From: Pseudomonadota bacterium
Lineage (GTDB): Bacteria; Pseudomonadota; Gammaproteobacteria; Xanthomonadales; Rhodanobacteraceae
Assembly (NCBI GenBank): GCA_025351555.1
Contig: JANXVS010000519.1
Coordinates: 1 to 5,923, forward strand
Direction of reading: 5' to 3'
DNA: 5,923 bases
The notes below the pieces were generated by a model, which saw nothing but the letters and a program-made list of their open reading frames with translations, searched no databases and had not been told where the DNA came from. Shown here one piece after another: positions 1 through 5,923 of this stretch. Position numbers and translations under genes: made by a program. Each line of letters begins with the position of its first letter. Within the stretch, counting starts at the first letter, position 1.

Positions 1-103
1 TGACGACCATCGTGGGCGCCAAAGCCGCAATTGCCTGGCTTGTAGTGGACGCCAGAACCAGTGCAGCTAATACGATGTAAAGACGGTTGATCGAGCGCAA
101 CAT
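1..103 (-). CDS. 5' part of a divergent secreted or membrane-anchored protein, product unknown
   Basis: Reading the minus strand from the ATG at 103-101, the frame is open to the left edge, giving 34 codons. The protein starts MLRSINRLYIVLAALVLAS and goes on TTSQAIAALAP. This is a typical Sec signal peptide: two arginines in the n-region, a hydrophobic core (LYIVLAALVLA, residues 8-18), and a small or polar c-region with possible signal peptidase I sites after SQA (residue 24) or AIAA (residue 28). A Shine-Dalgarno GAGGA lies on the minus strand at 115-111, 7 nt before the ATG, which supports this start. The gene is transcribed away from the SOS operon, so a functional link is not implied. 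The mature part lies outside the window and no family can be named. It could also be a protein with an uncleaved N-terminal anchor. Confidence 0.6.
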   Translation of the reverse strand, partial: MLRSINRLYIVLAALVLASTTSQAIAALAPTMVV

Positions 104-110
104 TAATTCG

Positions 111-115
111 TCCTC
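111..115 (-). promoter_or_regulatory. Shine-Dalgarno of the divergent signal-peptide gene
   Basis: The minus strand reads GAGGA here, 7 nt upstream of the ATG at 103-101. It is the best ribosome binding site in the window and is the main reason to accept the short partial frame as a real gene. Confidence 0.55.
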
Positions 116-280
116 AGGTAAGCAAGCATGAGCCATTGGCCGTGGCAGCTTTGTCCAGACACGGCTACTTGATGGGAAGGGAAGGAATTGTCGCAACGCG
201 TTAGGCATGAAGTTAAAGTGCGGGAGCCATGTCCGACTGCTACACGGCGTTCGCAGCGTGATATTGGGCAACATCGCAAG

Positions 281-307
281 GCCTGAGAGGGGGGCGCCTC
301 AACAGGC
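281..307. repeat. Imperfect G-rich hairpin in the spacer
   Basis: GCCTG (281-285) pairs with CAGGC (303-307), and GAGG (287-290) pairs with CCTC (297-300), around a GGGGCG loop, with one unpaired A on the left and two on the right. The next T run (319-323) is 11 nt away, so this does not look like a standard intrinsic terminator. It lies about 110 bp before lexA2. Any function is unknown and it may be chance in GC-rich DNA. Confidence 0.25.
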
Positions 308-379
308 TACTCTCATCGTTTTTGGCCGGCAAACGCGCCGGACCGCCCATGCAGGATGAGTGTTGGGCTTTCTGGACGC

Positions 380-408
380 TTGCACTGGCTCGAAAAAGTA
401 CGTACATT
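380..408 (+). promoter_or_regulatory. Candidate promoter of the lexA2-imuA-imuB-dnaE2 operon
   Basis: A -35-like TTGCAC (380-385) is separated by exactly 17 bp from a -10-like TACATT (403-408). The -10 lies inside the LexA2 palindrome, so repressor binding would block RNA polymerase directly. A start about 7 nt past the -10 would fall at about 415-416, on the A of the lexA2 ATG, which predicts a leaderless or nearly leaderless mRNA. The hexamers match the sigma-70 consensus only in part (TTG of the -35; T, A, A and T of the -10), so this is inferred mainly from spacing and position. Confidence 0.4.
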
Positions 409-416
409 TGTACGTA
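399..416. promoter_or_regulatory. LexA2-type SOS operator
   Basis: TACGTACA and TGTACGTA form a perfect 8+8 bp inverted repeat around a TT centre. The core, GTAC-N4-GTAC (402-413), closely matches the LexA2 motif described in Pseudomonas putida (GTAC-N4-GTGC), and differs from the E. coli-type CTGT-N8-ACAG box. It sits directly before lexA2, with its last base being the A of the start codon. It is therefore expected to mediate autorepression of lexA2 and damage-inducible control of the whole operon. No second copy was found in the window. Confidence 0.85.
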
Positions 417-1033
417 TGAACGATTTCAGCCTTACTGCCAACCAGCGCCGCGCACTTGATTGCGTCCGGCATTACCTGGATCAGCACGGACGCCCGCCTA
501 CTCTTAGGGAAATCTCGGAAAGTCTTGGACTTAGCAGTCATTCCTCAGCCCAGGATTATGTCGAAGCGCTGATCCGCAAAGGCGCGCTGGAACGCCTGCC
601 GCACCATCGCGGCCTGCGCCTGGCGCAACGCTCACGGGCACCGGCGGCGGCGAGCCTTCCCCTCGTCGGTCGCGTCGCCGCCGGCAGCCCGATCATGTCC
701 GAGGGCAATATCGAAGCCGATTACGCAGTCGATCCGGCCCTGTTCCGCCCACGCGCGGATTTCCTGTTACGCGTGGTCGGCATGAGCATGCGCGACGCCG
801 GCATCCTCGACGGCGATCTGCTCGCCGTGCATCGCAGTCAGACGGCCGAAGACGGCAGCATCGTCGTCGCGCGGCTTGACGACGAGATCACGGTCAAGCG
901 CCTGAAACATCGGCGTGGACGTCTGCTGCTGCTGCCGGAGAATCCGGATTTCGAGCCGATCGAAGTCGATCCGCGCCACGTCGACAACTTCGCAATCGAA
1001 GGGCTCTACGTCGGCATCATCCGGCGCAATTGA
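416..1033 (+). CDS. lexA2: LexA-family SOS repressor (LexA2), self-cleaving
   Basis: This 205-aa LexA repressor (E. coli LexA has 202) binds SOS operators and cleaves itself when RecA is activated by single-stranded DNA. Residues 1-70 form the winged helix domain (RPPTLREI at 26-33, helix-turn-helix to about 53). Residues 81-203 form the S24 peptidase domain: cleavage site Ala89-Gly90 in RVAAGSP, nucleophile Ser124 in GMSM, and general base Lys161 in TVKRL, each exactly 5 residues beyond E. coli Ala84, Ser119 and Lys156. The recognition helix differs from E. coli LexA: Asn41, Ala42, Glu44 and Glu45 are replaced by Ser43, Ser44, Gln46 and Asp47, in keeping with the GTAC-N4-GTAC operator. The ATG at 416 was preferred over the one at 356 because it gives the normal LexA N-terminus and because the upstream extension would be encoded across the operator. 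No Shine-Dalgarno precedes it, which suits a leaderless mRNA. The label '2' rests on operator type and operon context; a second lexA elsewhere is presumed, not seen. Confidence 0.93.
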   Translation: MNDFSLTANQRRALDCVRHYLDQHGRPPTLREISESLGLSSHSSAQDYVEALIRKGALERLPHHRGLRLAQRSRAPAAASLPLVGRVAAGSPIMSEGNIEADYAVDPALFRPRADFLLRVVGMSMRDAGILDGDLLAVHRSQTAEDGSIVVARLDDEITVKRLKHRRGRLLLLPENPDFEPIEVDPRHVDNFAIEGLYVGIIRRN

Positions 1034-1034
1034 A

Positions 1035-1670
1035 ATGACCGCCCTCGCCCCCGTCGCACTCGATGAAGTGCTTAAACATCCCGGTATCTGGCGCCGCTCC
1101 GCAGCGACACAGCCGCATGTGCGCGCCTTGCCGACCGGCCTTGCCGAACTCGACGCGCTGTTGCCCGGCGGCGGCTGGCCCTGCGGCGCGCTGAGCGAAA
1201 TCCTGTTCGAGTACGACGGCCTCGGTGAACTCGCACTGCTGATGCCCGCGCTCGCCGAACTCACGCGTCGGCGTCAGCGCGTGGTCTTCGTCGCACCGCC
1301 GTACATTCCTTATGCACCAGCGCTCGGCGCGCACGGATTGGATCTGCGCTACGTCGTCCAAATCCAAGCCGCTGCCGCGGAAGGCGCCTGGAGCGCCGAG
1401 CAATGCCTGCGCTCGGGTTCCTGCGGCGCGGTGCTGAGCTGGTTGCCTGAAGCGGACTACACCCAATTGCGGCGTCTGCAACTGGCGGCCGAAAGCGGTG
1501 ATGCGCTGGCTTTCCTGTTCCGCCCGGCGCGTGCAGCGGCCAAGCAAAGTCCTGCGGCGTTGAGACTTCATCTGCATAGCAACGCCGATGAAGTGAATAT
1601 CGAGATCCTCAAGTGCCGCGGTAATCTGGATACGCTTCGCAGTACCCGTCTTCTTCGATGGCGCAGTTGA
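1035..1670 (+). CDS. imuA: ImuA, RecA-like accessory protein of the DnaE2 mutasome
   Basis: This 211-aa protein is recognised by family-typical segments: LPTGLAELDALLPGGGWP (32-49), VAPPYIPYAPALGAHGLDL (86-104), CLRSGSCGAVLSWL (124-137) and RRLQLAAESGDALAFLFRP (146-164). The first segment corresponds to the RecA core entry. At the place of the RecA Walker A loop it reads FEYDGLGEL (58-66), without the GKT/S lysine, so canonical ATP binding is not supported, as is common in this branch. In the family, ImuA works with ImuB and DnaE2 in damage-induced mutagenesis. It starts one base after the lexA2 stop with no clear Shine-Dalgarno, implying translational coupling. The last residues (STRLLRWRS) look unlike a normal ImuA end. 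A second frame at 1658-1705 encodes a tail ending PLRLRLVR that is closer to what I recall for the family, so a 3' frameshift is possible. The older name sulA for such genes should not be read as the cell-division inhibitor. Confidence 0.88.
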   Translation: MTALAPVALDEVLKHPGIWRRSAATQPHVRALPTGLAELDALLPGGGWPCGALSEILFEYDGLGELALLMPALAELTRRRQRVVFVAPPYIPYAPALGAHGLDLRYVVQIQAAAAEGAWSAEQCLRSGSCGAVLSWLPEADYTQLRRLQLAAESGDALAFLFRPARAAAKQSPAALRLHLHSNADEVNIEILKCRGNLDTLRSTRLLRWRS

Positions 1671-1753
1671 GTCGGCAACCGCTGCGTCTTCGCCTCGTCC
1701 GCTGAGACGCTATCCATTCAAGCTGACATCCTGCCATCCATGACTGTCGCGAC

Positions 1754-3160
1754 ATGCTCTGGGCCTGCCTGCATTTTTCCGATCTGCCGCTGCGTGCGGT
1801 GTTCGATGATGGCGAACAGACACAAGCTTGCGCAGTGGTTGATGGACCACGCCAGCGCCAACATATCGTCATGGTCAATGCGCCTGCAAAGCGCAATGGT
1901 GCACGCCCGGACCAGCCACTGGCGGCAGCACGTGCGCTGTGTCCAGCACTGCAGGCACGAGTGCGTGATCGCACGGCCGAAAAACGCTTACTACACAGCC
2001 TTGCCGCCTGGGCCTACCGCTTCAGCAGCCACGTCAGTCTGAGCGAACCGGATGCACTGCTGATCGAAGTCGGCGCCAGCCTGCATCTTTTCGGTGGCTG
2101 GCCGACGCTCGAACGCCGCCTGCGCAGCGAACTGGCGCGAATCGATCACGCCCCCGCGATCGCCGTCGCGCCAGCGCCCGCGGCCGCGCGCGTTCTGGCC
2201 ATGCGGCACGATGGCTTTTTTACATCACAGCGCGAACCGATGCTGGCCGCATTGGGCTGCATGGCGATTGGCCACTCCGGGCTGGATGAAAAGACGGTTT
2301 CACTTTTATACAATGTAGGAATGCGCAGCTTGCGCGACGTGTTCGCCCTGCCGCGCCCTGAACTGGCGCGACGCATCGGAGCTGCCGCATTGGCGACGCT
2401 TGATCACATGCGCGGCATCAATCAAGAGATTCTGCCGCTGTATCAGCCGCCGGATCGCTTCGAGCACTGCATCGAACTGGACGACCGCGTCGAAGCTTGG
2501 CCTCCCCTGCTGTTTCCGCTCAGGCGCCTGTGCAGTGAATTGTCATTGTTTCTGACCGCACGCGATGGCGGCGTGCAGCGCTGCGAACTCGTGCTCGATC
2601 ACGAAAACCGTGCGTCGACACACGTCGTTGTCGAACTGCTGACACCGCAGCGTGAAGCACGCACGTTGTACGAACTCATGCGCAGCCGGCTTGAACGCGT
2701 CGCACTGGCCCAGCCCGTCTGCGGTATTGCCCTGCTGGCGAAAGATCTTCCGACCCTGCGACCGCAGCATCAGGACTTGTTTGAATCCCGGCGCGCACAG
2801 GCGCTGGACTGGCCCGAACTTGCTGAGCGCCTGCGCGCACATTTGGGGGACAGTGCCGTGCGCAAGCTGGCGAGCGTCGCCGATCATCGTCCCGAACACG
2901 CCTGGGGTTTCGATATCGACGCCAACCCCATCGCGGAACTGCGCACGCGTCCACTTTGGCTGCTGCGCCGCGCATTGCCGCTGCGTAGTGTTCCGCTGCG
3001 CATTCTCGCCGGCCCCGAACGCATCGAAAGCGGCTGGTGGGATGGCGCCGATGCGCGTCGCGACTATTACGTCGTGCAGACGCGCGAAGGCCAGCGCGCC
3101 TGGGCTTTTCTCGCACCCGGCACGAGCGATGGCTGGATGCTGCATGGATGGTTCGCATGA
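1754..3160 (+). CDS. imuB: ImuB, catalytically inactive Y-family polymerase homologue, mutasome hub
   Basis: This 468-aa ImuB has the hallmark N-terminus [13 protein letters not shown] and C-terminus ending [12 protein letters not shown]-family palm and fingers span about 1-165, a helix-hairpin-helix thumb about 170-230, a little-finger-like domain about 235-335, and the ImuB-specific C-terminal region about 345-468. The catalytic acids of DinB-type polymerases are missing: Ser9 lies where the first Asp belongs, and the SxDE motif reads SEPD (97-100), so DNA synthesis is not expected. The family role is to bridge the beta clamp, ImuA and DnaE2. A clamp-binding candidate is QHQDLF (338-343), which departs from the usual QL-D/S-LF form. 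The start is set by the conserved N-terminus. No Shine-Dalgarno precedes it, and a 10-bp palindrome (1745-1754) ends on the A of the ATG. The 83-bp gap after imuA is long for this operon type; the stop overlaps the dnaE2 start. Confidence 0.92.
   Translation: MLWACLHFSDLPLRAVFDDGEQTQACAVVDGPRQRQHIVMVNAPAKRNGARPDQPLAAARALCPALQARVRDRTAEKRLLHSLAAWAYRFSSHVSLSEPDALLIEVGASLHLFGGWPTLERRLRSELARIDHAPAIAVAPAPAAARVLAMRHDGFFTSQREPMLAALGCMAIGHSGLDEKTVSLLYNVGMRSLRDVFALPRPELARRIGAAALATLDHMRGINQEILPLYQPPDRFEHCIELDDRVEAWPPLLFPLRRLCSELSLFLTARDGGVQRCELVLDHENRASTHVVVELLTPQREARTLYELMRSRLERVALAQPVCGIALLAKDLPTLRPQHQDLFESRRAQALDWPELAERLRAHLGDSAVRKLASVADHRPEHAWGFDIDANPIAELRTRPLWLLRRALPLRSVPLRILAGPERIESGWWDGADARRDYYVVQTREGQRAWAFLAPGTSDGWMLHGWFA
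3146..3160 (+). promoter_or_regulatory. imuB/dnaE2 stop-start overlap with weak ribosome binding site
   Basis: ATGA at 3157-3160 joins the dnaE2 start (3157-3159) to the imuB stop (3158-3160). GGATGG at 3146-3151 is a weak Shine-Dalgarno 5 nt upstream. This supports ATG 3157 as the dnaE2 start and suggests that DnaE2 is made by ribosomes finishing imuB, which would link the amounts of the two partners. An out-of-frame ATG at 3162 was set aside. Confidence 0.5.
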
Positions 3161-5923
3161 AATGCCGCACTCCACAACGCTTCGGTAGACAGGCGCGAAT
3201 CAACGAACATCCGCGTGAGATTGATGAGCCATCGGCGCGCGTCGCAGAAAGATTGGAAACAGCCGCATCGATTGAATTGCCACAGGCTGAGTCAACGCCA
3301 CTCGCGCTCTATGCCGAACTGCACTGCCTTTCCAATTTCAGTTTCCAGCGTGGTGCGTCGAGCGCACGCGAACTTTTCGAGCGCGCAAAAAAACTCGGCT
3401 ATGCGGCGCTCGCGATCACCGACGAATGTTCGCTGGCCGGCATCGTGCGTGCTTATGAAGCGTCCAAGGATACCGGTCTTGCGTTGATCGTCGGCACCGA
3501 AGTCAAACTCGCCGACGGCCCTAAACTCGTGGTATTGGCCGCAGATCACGATGGCTATTCCGATATCTGTCGCATGATCACGACAGGGCGGCGGCGCAGC
3601 GCCAAGGGCGAATATGAGTTGACCCGTGTCGATGCCGAACAACTCGGTGCCGGAGTGCGTTTGTTGTGGGCGCCAGAATCAATCGCGTGTGCCGACAAGA
3701 CCGTGATCGACGATGAGGCAAAGTGGATAACGCAGCATTTTTCCGGACGCGCCTGGCTTGCCGTCGAACTGCACCACGGCCCGGACGATGTTGCCGAGCT
3801 GGCTACGTTGCAAGCGTTCGCTGCGCAGCATGGCCTGCCGCTGGTCGCCACCGGCGATGTGCATATGCACGTGCGACGGCGGCGTGCGCTGCAAGATGTG
3901 ATGGCCGCGATCCGTCTTGGCTGCACGGTCGCCGAAGCCGGATATGCGCTATTCCCGAACGGCGAACGCCACCTGCGCCGAATGCAGGATCTGGCCGACA
4001 TCTATCCAGCCGACTTGCTTGCCGAAACGCTGCGCCTCGCAGCGCAATGCCAGTTCAACATGAAAATGCTCAGGTACGAGTATCCACACGAGCTCGTTCC
4101 GGAGGAAATGAACGGCGATGCCAATGCCTGGCTGTGCAAGCTGACCTATACCGGCGCGGCCGAACGTTGGCCACGCGGAATTCCGGGGAACGTGCGCGCA
4201 CAGATCGAAAAAGAACTCACATTGATCGCAACTCTGAAGTACGAAAATTTTTTCCTGACTGTGGAAGAAATCGTTAGCTGGGCGCGTGAGCAGAAGCCAC
4301 CGATTCTCTGCCAAGGTCGCGGCTCGTCGGCGAATTCGGCCGTGTGTTATTGCCTCGGCATTACCGCGGTCGATCCCGAGCACGGCAATCTGCTGTTCGA
4401 GCGCTTTCTGTCGAAGGAACGCAATGAACCGCCCGATATTGACGTCGATTTCGAGCACGAACGCCGCGAGGAAGTGATCCAGCATATTTTCAACAAATAT
4501 GGTCGCGAACGCACCGCGCTTGCCGCCACGGTGATTTGTTATCGGCGAAAAAGTGCACTGCGTGATGTCGGTCATGCACTGGGGCTGTCGGATGACGCAC
4601 TCGATCAGCTCAGCAGCATTTTCACGCGTGTGCCGAGCGGCCAGTCACAAGCGCAGGCCATGAGTGAGCGCGGCTTCGATCCGGAAAGCCGCGCGCTGAA
4701 ACAACTCGTCGCGCTGACCGGCGAACTCAGGGGTTTCCCGCGGCATTTGTCGCAGCATGTCGGTGGCTTCGTCATCTCCGAACGTGCCCTGCACGAACTG
4801 GTGCCGGTCGAGAATGCGGCGATGCCCGACCGCACGATCATCCAGTGGGACAAGGACGATCTGGAATCGCTCGGCCTGCTCAAGGTCGATTGCCTCGCAC
4901 TCGGCATGCTGACCTGCCTGCGCAAATGCTTCGACCTGCTACGCCAGCAAGAAAATCTTGAGCTGAGCCTGTACGGCATCACGCCTCAGGATGAAGACAC
5001 TTTCAAGATGATCCGCGCCGCCGATACGGTTGGCGTGTTCCAGATCGAATCGCGTGCGCAGATGTCAATGCTGCCGCGGCTGAAGCCGAAAAATTTCTAT
5101 GATCTGGTGGTCCAGATCGCGATCGTGCGGCCCGGTCCGATCCAGGGTCATATGGTGCATCCGTATCTGCGCCGCCGGAATGGTCTGGAAGAAATCGATT
5201 ATCCGCAATCCCGATTCGAGCGTGAATCGGGTTCGCAGTCTTCACGGGTGAAGGACGTGCTGGAACGCACGCTCGGCGTGCCGATTTTCCAGGAACAGGT
5301 GATGCGCTTGATCGAAGTCGTCGCCGACTTCACGCCCGGCGAAGCCGATCAATTGCGCCGCGCGATGGCGGCGTGGAAGCGCAAAGGCGGCCTGGAACCG
5401 TTTCGCGACAAGATCCACGACGGCATGTTGAACAACGGCTACGAGGAAACGTATTTCGAACGCATCTTCGAGCAGATCAAGGGTTTTGGCGAGTATGGTT
5501 TTCCCGAATCGCATTCGGCCAGCTTCGCGCACCTGGCCTATGCCTCGGCCTGGCTCAAATGCCATCGGCCGGCCGCCTTCGCCTGCGCGCTGCTGAATTC
5601 GCAACCGATGGGTTTTTATCAACCTTCGCAACTGATCCAGGACGCGCAACGGCATGGCGTGCGCGTGCTGCCGGTGGATGTGACGGCAAGCGATTGGGAT
5701 TGCACGCTGGAAGCGGCTGACGATGGCGCCCCGGCGCTGCGCCTCGGGCTGCGTCTGGTGGAAGGGTTGTCAAGGGATGCGGGCGCATTGATCGTGTCAA
5801 CACGCGCCGCAGCGCCGTTTGGCGACATCGCCGACCTGAAGGATCGCGCCGGCCTGCAGCGCCGCGACATGGAAGCCCTGGCGCGCGCTGATGCGCTCAT
5901 GACGCTGGCCGGGCACCGGCGCG
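3157..5923 (+). CDS. dnaE2: DnaE2, error-prone C-family DNA polymerase (3' end cut by the window)
   Basis: The frame stays open for 922 codons to the right edge; the family usually has about 1,030-1,080 residues, so only the C-terminal part is missing. It is the translesion DNA polymerase of the mutasome. The first 50 residues are a poorly conserved extension. The PHP domain spans about 51-265, beginning [12 protein letters not shown] (52-63) with ITDECSLAG at 87-95. The palm has QGRGSSANS (386-394), PDIDVDF with catalytic Asp429 and Asp431 (426-432), and the third catalytic Asp578 in [10 protein letters not shown] (574-583). The fingers include [18 protein letters not shown] (657-674), FQEQVMRL and [14 protein letters not shown] (777-790). 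A helix-hairpin-helix region starts near 830 and runs off the edge. The PHP domain keeps only some metal ligands (His56, Glu115, Asp234, His236), and residues 684-700 hold an insertion. The start ATG overlaps the imuB stop (ATGA), with a weak GGATGG at 3146-3151 as ribosome binding site, indicating coupled translation. Confidence 0.95.
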   Translation, partial: MKCRTPQRFGRQARINEHPREIDEPSARVAERLETAASIELPQAESTPLALYAELHCLSNFSFQRGASSARELFERAKKLGYAALAITDECSLAGIVRAYEASKDTGLALIVGTEVKLADGPKLVVLAADHDGYSDICRMITTGRRRSAKGEYELTRVDAEQLGAGVRLLWAPESIACADKTVIDDEAKWITQHFSGRAWLAVELHHGPDDVAELATLQAFAAQHGLPLVATGDVHMHVRRRRALQDVMAAIRLGCTVAEAGYALFPNGERHLRRMQDLADIYPADLLAETLRLAAQCQFNMKMLRYEYPHELVPEEMNGDANAWLCKLTYTGAAERWPRGIPGNVRAQIEKELTLIATLKYENFFLTVEEIVSWAREQKPPILCQGRGSSANSAVCYCLGITAVDPEHGNLLFERFLSKERNEPPDIDVDFEHERREEVIQHIFNKYGRERTALAATVICYRRKSALRDVGHALGLSDDALDQLSSIFTRVPSGQSQAQAMSERGFDPESRALKQLVALTGELRGFPRHLSQHVGGFVISERALHELVPVENAAMPDRTIIQWDKDDLESLGLLKVDCLALGMLTCLRKCFDLLRQQENLELSLYGITPQDEDTFKMIRAADTVGVFQIESRAQMSMLPRLKPKNFYDLVVQIAIVRPGPIQGHMVHPYLRRRNGLEEIDYPQSRFERESGSQSSRVKDVLERTLGVPIFQEQVMRLIEVVADFTPGEADQLRRAMAAWKRKGGLEPFRDKIHDGMLNNGYEETYFERIFEQIKGFGEYGFPESHSASFAHLAYASAWLKCHRPAAFACALLNSQPMGFYQPSQLIQDAQRHGVRVLPVDVTASDWDCTLEAADDGAPALRLGLRLVEGLSRDAGALIVSTRAAAPFGDIADLKDRAGLQRRDMEALARADALMTLAGHRR
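5210..5231. repeat. 8-bp inverted repeat inside dnaE2
   Basis: CCCGATTC (5210-5217) and GAATCGGG (5224-5231) are perfect inverted repeats around a 6-nt loop (GAGCGT). They lie within the stretch encoding residues 684-700, which is about 11 residues longer than I would expect for DnaE2 at this place. GATTCGGG/CCCGAATC-like words occur in dispersed intergenic repeats of Xanthomonadales, so this may be a fragment of such an element captured in frame; that origin is an inference. Confidence 0.5.

Larger units (their letters stand above)
104..379. other. Non-coding divergent spacer, left and central part
   Basis: This is most of the 312-bp spacer between the divergent signal-peptide gene and lexA2. 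No convincing gene is seen. Plus-strand mini-frames exist (for example ATG at 128, 14 codons, and ATG at 207, 50 codons), but they lack ribosome binding sites and recognisable products. A second ATG in the lexA2 frame at 356 would add 20 residues to LexA2 and is judged not to be the start. A G-rich imperfect hairpin lies at 281-307. No tRNA, IS end or further copy of the GTAC-N4-GTAC operator is seen. The promoter of the divergent gene should lie here, but no clear -35/-10 pair could be picked out. Confidence 0.5.

Noticed and set aside
128..172. 14-codon frame (MSHWPWQLCPDTAT) that might be a leader peptide
   Set aside because: No matching attenuator or terminator structure follows, and it is nearly 290 bp before lexA2.
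281..323. Intrinsic terminator in the spacer
   Set aside because: The hairpin is imperfect and the T run begins 11 nt after the stem, so it was listed only as a weak hairpin.
207..359. 50-codon plus-strand frame in the spacer
   Set aside because: No ribosome binding site, no recognisable product, basic and Arg-rich composition as expected from GC-rich non-coding DNA.
356..415. Upstream in-frame ATG that would give a 225-aa LexA2
   Set aside because: The 20 added residues do not resemble a LexA N-terminus, there is no Shine-Dalgarno, and they would be encoded across the promoter and operator. The ATG at 416 gives the normal family length.
915..1034. Longer imuA from ATG 915
   Set aside because: This stretch is the out-of-frame shadow of lexA2 (Cys/Arg/Ser-rich) and adds no ImuA-like sequence; ATG 1035 follows the lexA2 stop directly.
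1035..1670. SulA-type cell-division inhibitor
   Set aside because: Some databases name ImuA-like genes sulA, but the RecA-like core, operon position and family segments identify ImuA.
3555..4001. Long minus-strand open frames opposite dnaE2
   Set aside because: They oppose a strongly recognised coding region and have low-complexity Arg/Ser/Ala-rich translations typical of antisense frames in GC-rich genes.
1..5923. A new defence, CRISPR or mobile system
   Set aside because: No direct-repeat array, transposase, integrase, IS ends or unknown multi-gene module is present; all long genes belong to a known SOS mutagenesis operon.

Overview
The window carries an almost complete SOS mutagenesis operon (the ImuA-ImuB-DnaE2 'mutasome' cassette) read left to right, headed by its own LexA-type repressor. 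The order lexA2-imuA-imuB-dnaE2, the GC-rich sequence (roughly 60% by eye) and the protein wording point to a gammaproteobacterium. The best fit is the Xanthomonadales/Rhodanobacteraceae side, where this four-gene order and an N-terminally extended DnaE2 are known; Pseudomonas-type cassettes are related. No 16S or other taxonomic marker is present, so the assignment is an inference.

Layout: bases 1-103 (minus strand) hold the first 34 codons of a divergent gene that starts with a clear signal peptide and has a good Shine-Dalgarno; its product cannot be named. Bases 104-415 are a non-coding divergent spacer with one weak hairpin. Its right end carries a candidate promoter and an excellent 18-bp palindrome with core GTAC-N4-GTAC, a LexA2-type operator that runs into the lexA2 start codon. 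Next come lexA2 (416-1033, 205 aa, cleavage site and Ser/Lys dyad intact), imuA (1035-1670, 211 aa), an unusual 83-bp gap, imuB (1754-3160, 468 aa) and dnaE2 (from 3157, overlapping imuB by ATGA, 922 codons seen before the window ends). The dnaE2 frame is open without interruption to the right edge; only its C-terminal part is missing.

How the genes work together (family knowledge): DNA damage activates RecA, which triggers LexA2 self-cleavage and derepresses the operon, including lexA2 itself. DnaE2 is the error-prone C-family polymerase that does the lesion bypass. ImuB is a Y-family relative without catalytic residues that serves as the hub contacting the beta clamp, ImuA and DnaE2. ImuA is a RecA-like accessory protein. 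The sequence agrees with each role: DnaE2 keeps all three catalytic aspartates, ImuB has lost its acidic triad, and ImuA has no Walker A lysine.

This is a known system, not a new one. The points worth a second look are local: a probably leaderless lexA2 transcript with the operator over the -10 element and start codon; a short palindrome-bearing in-frame insertion in the fingers region of DnaE2; a possibly frame-disturbed imuA 3' end with a long gap before imuB; a degenerate clamp-binding motif in ImuB; and a changed recognition helix in LexA2.
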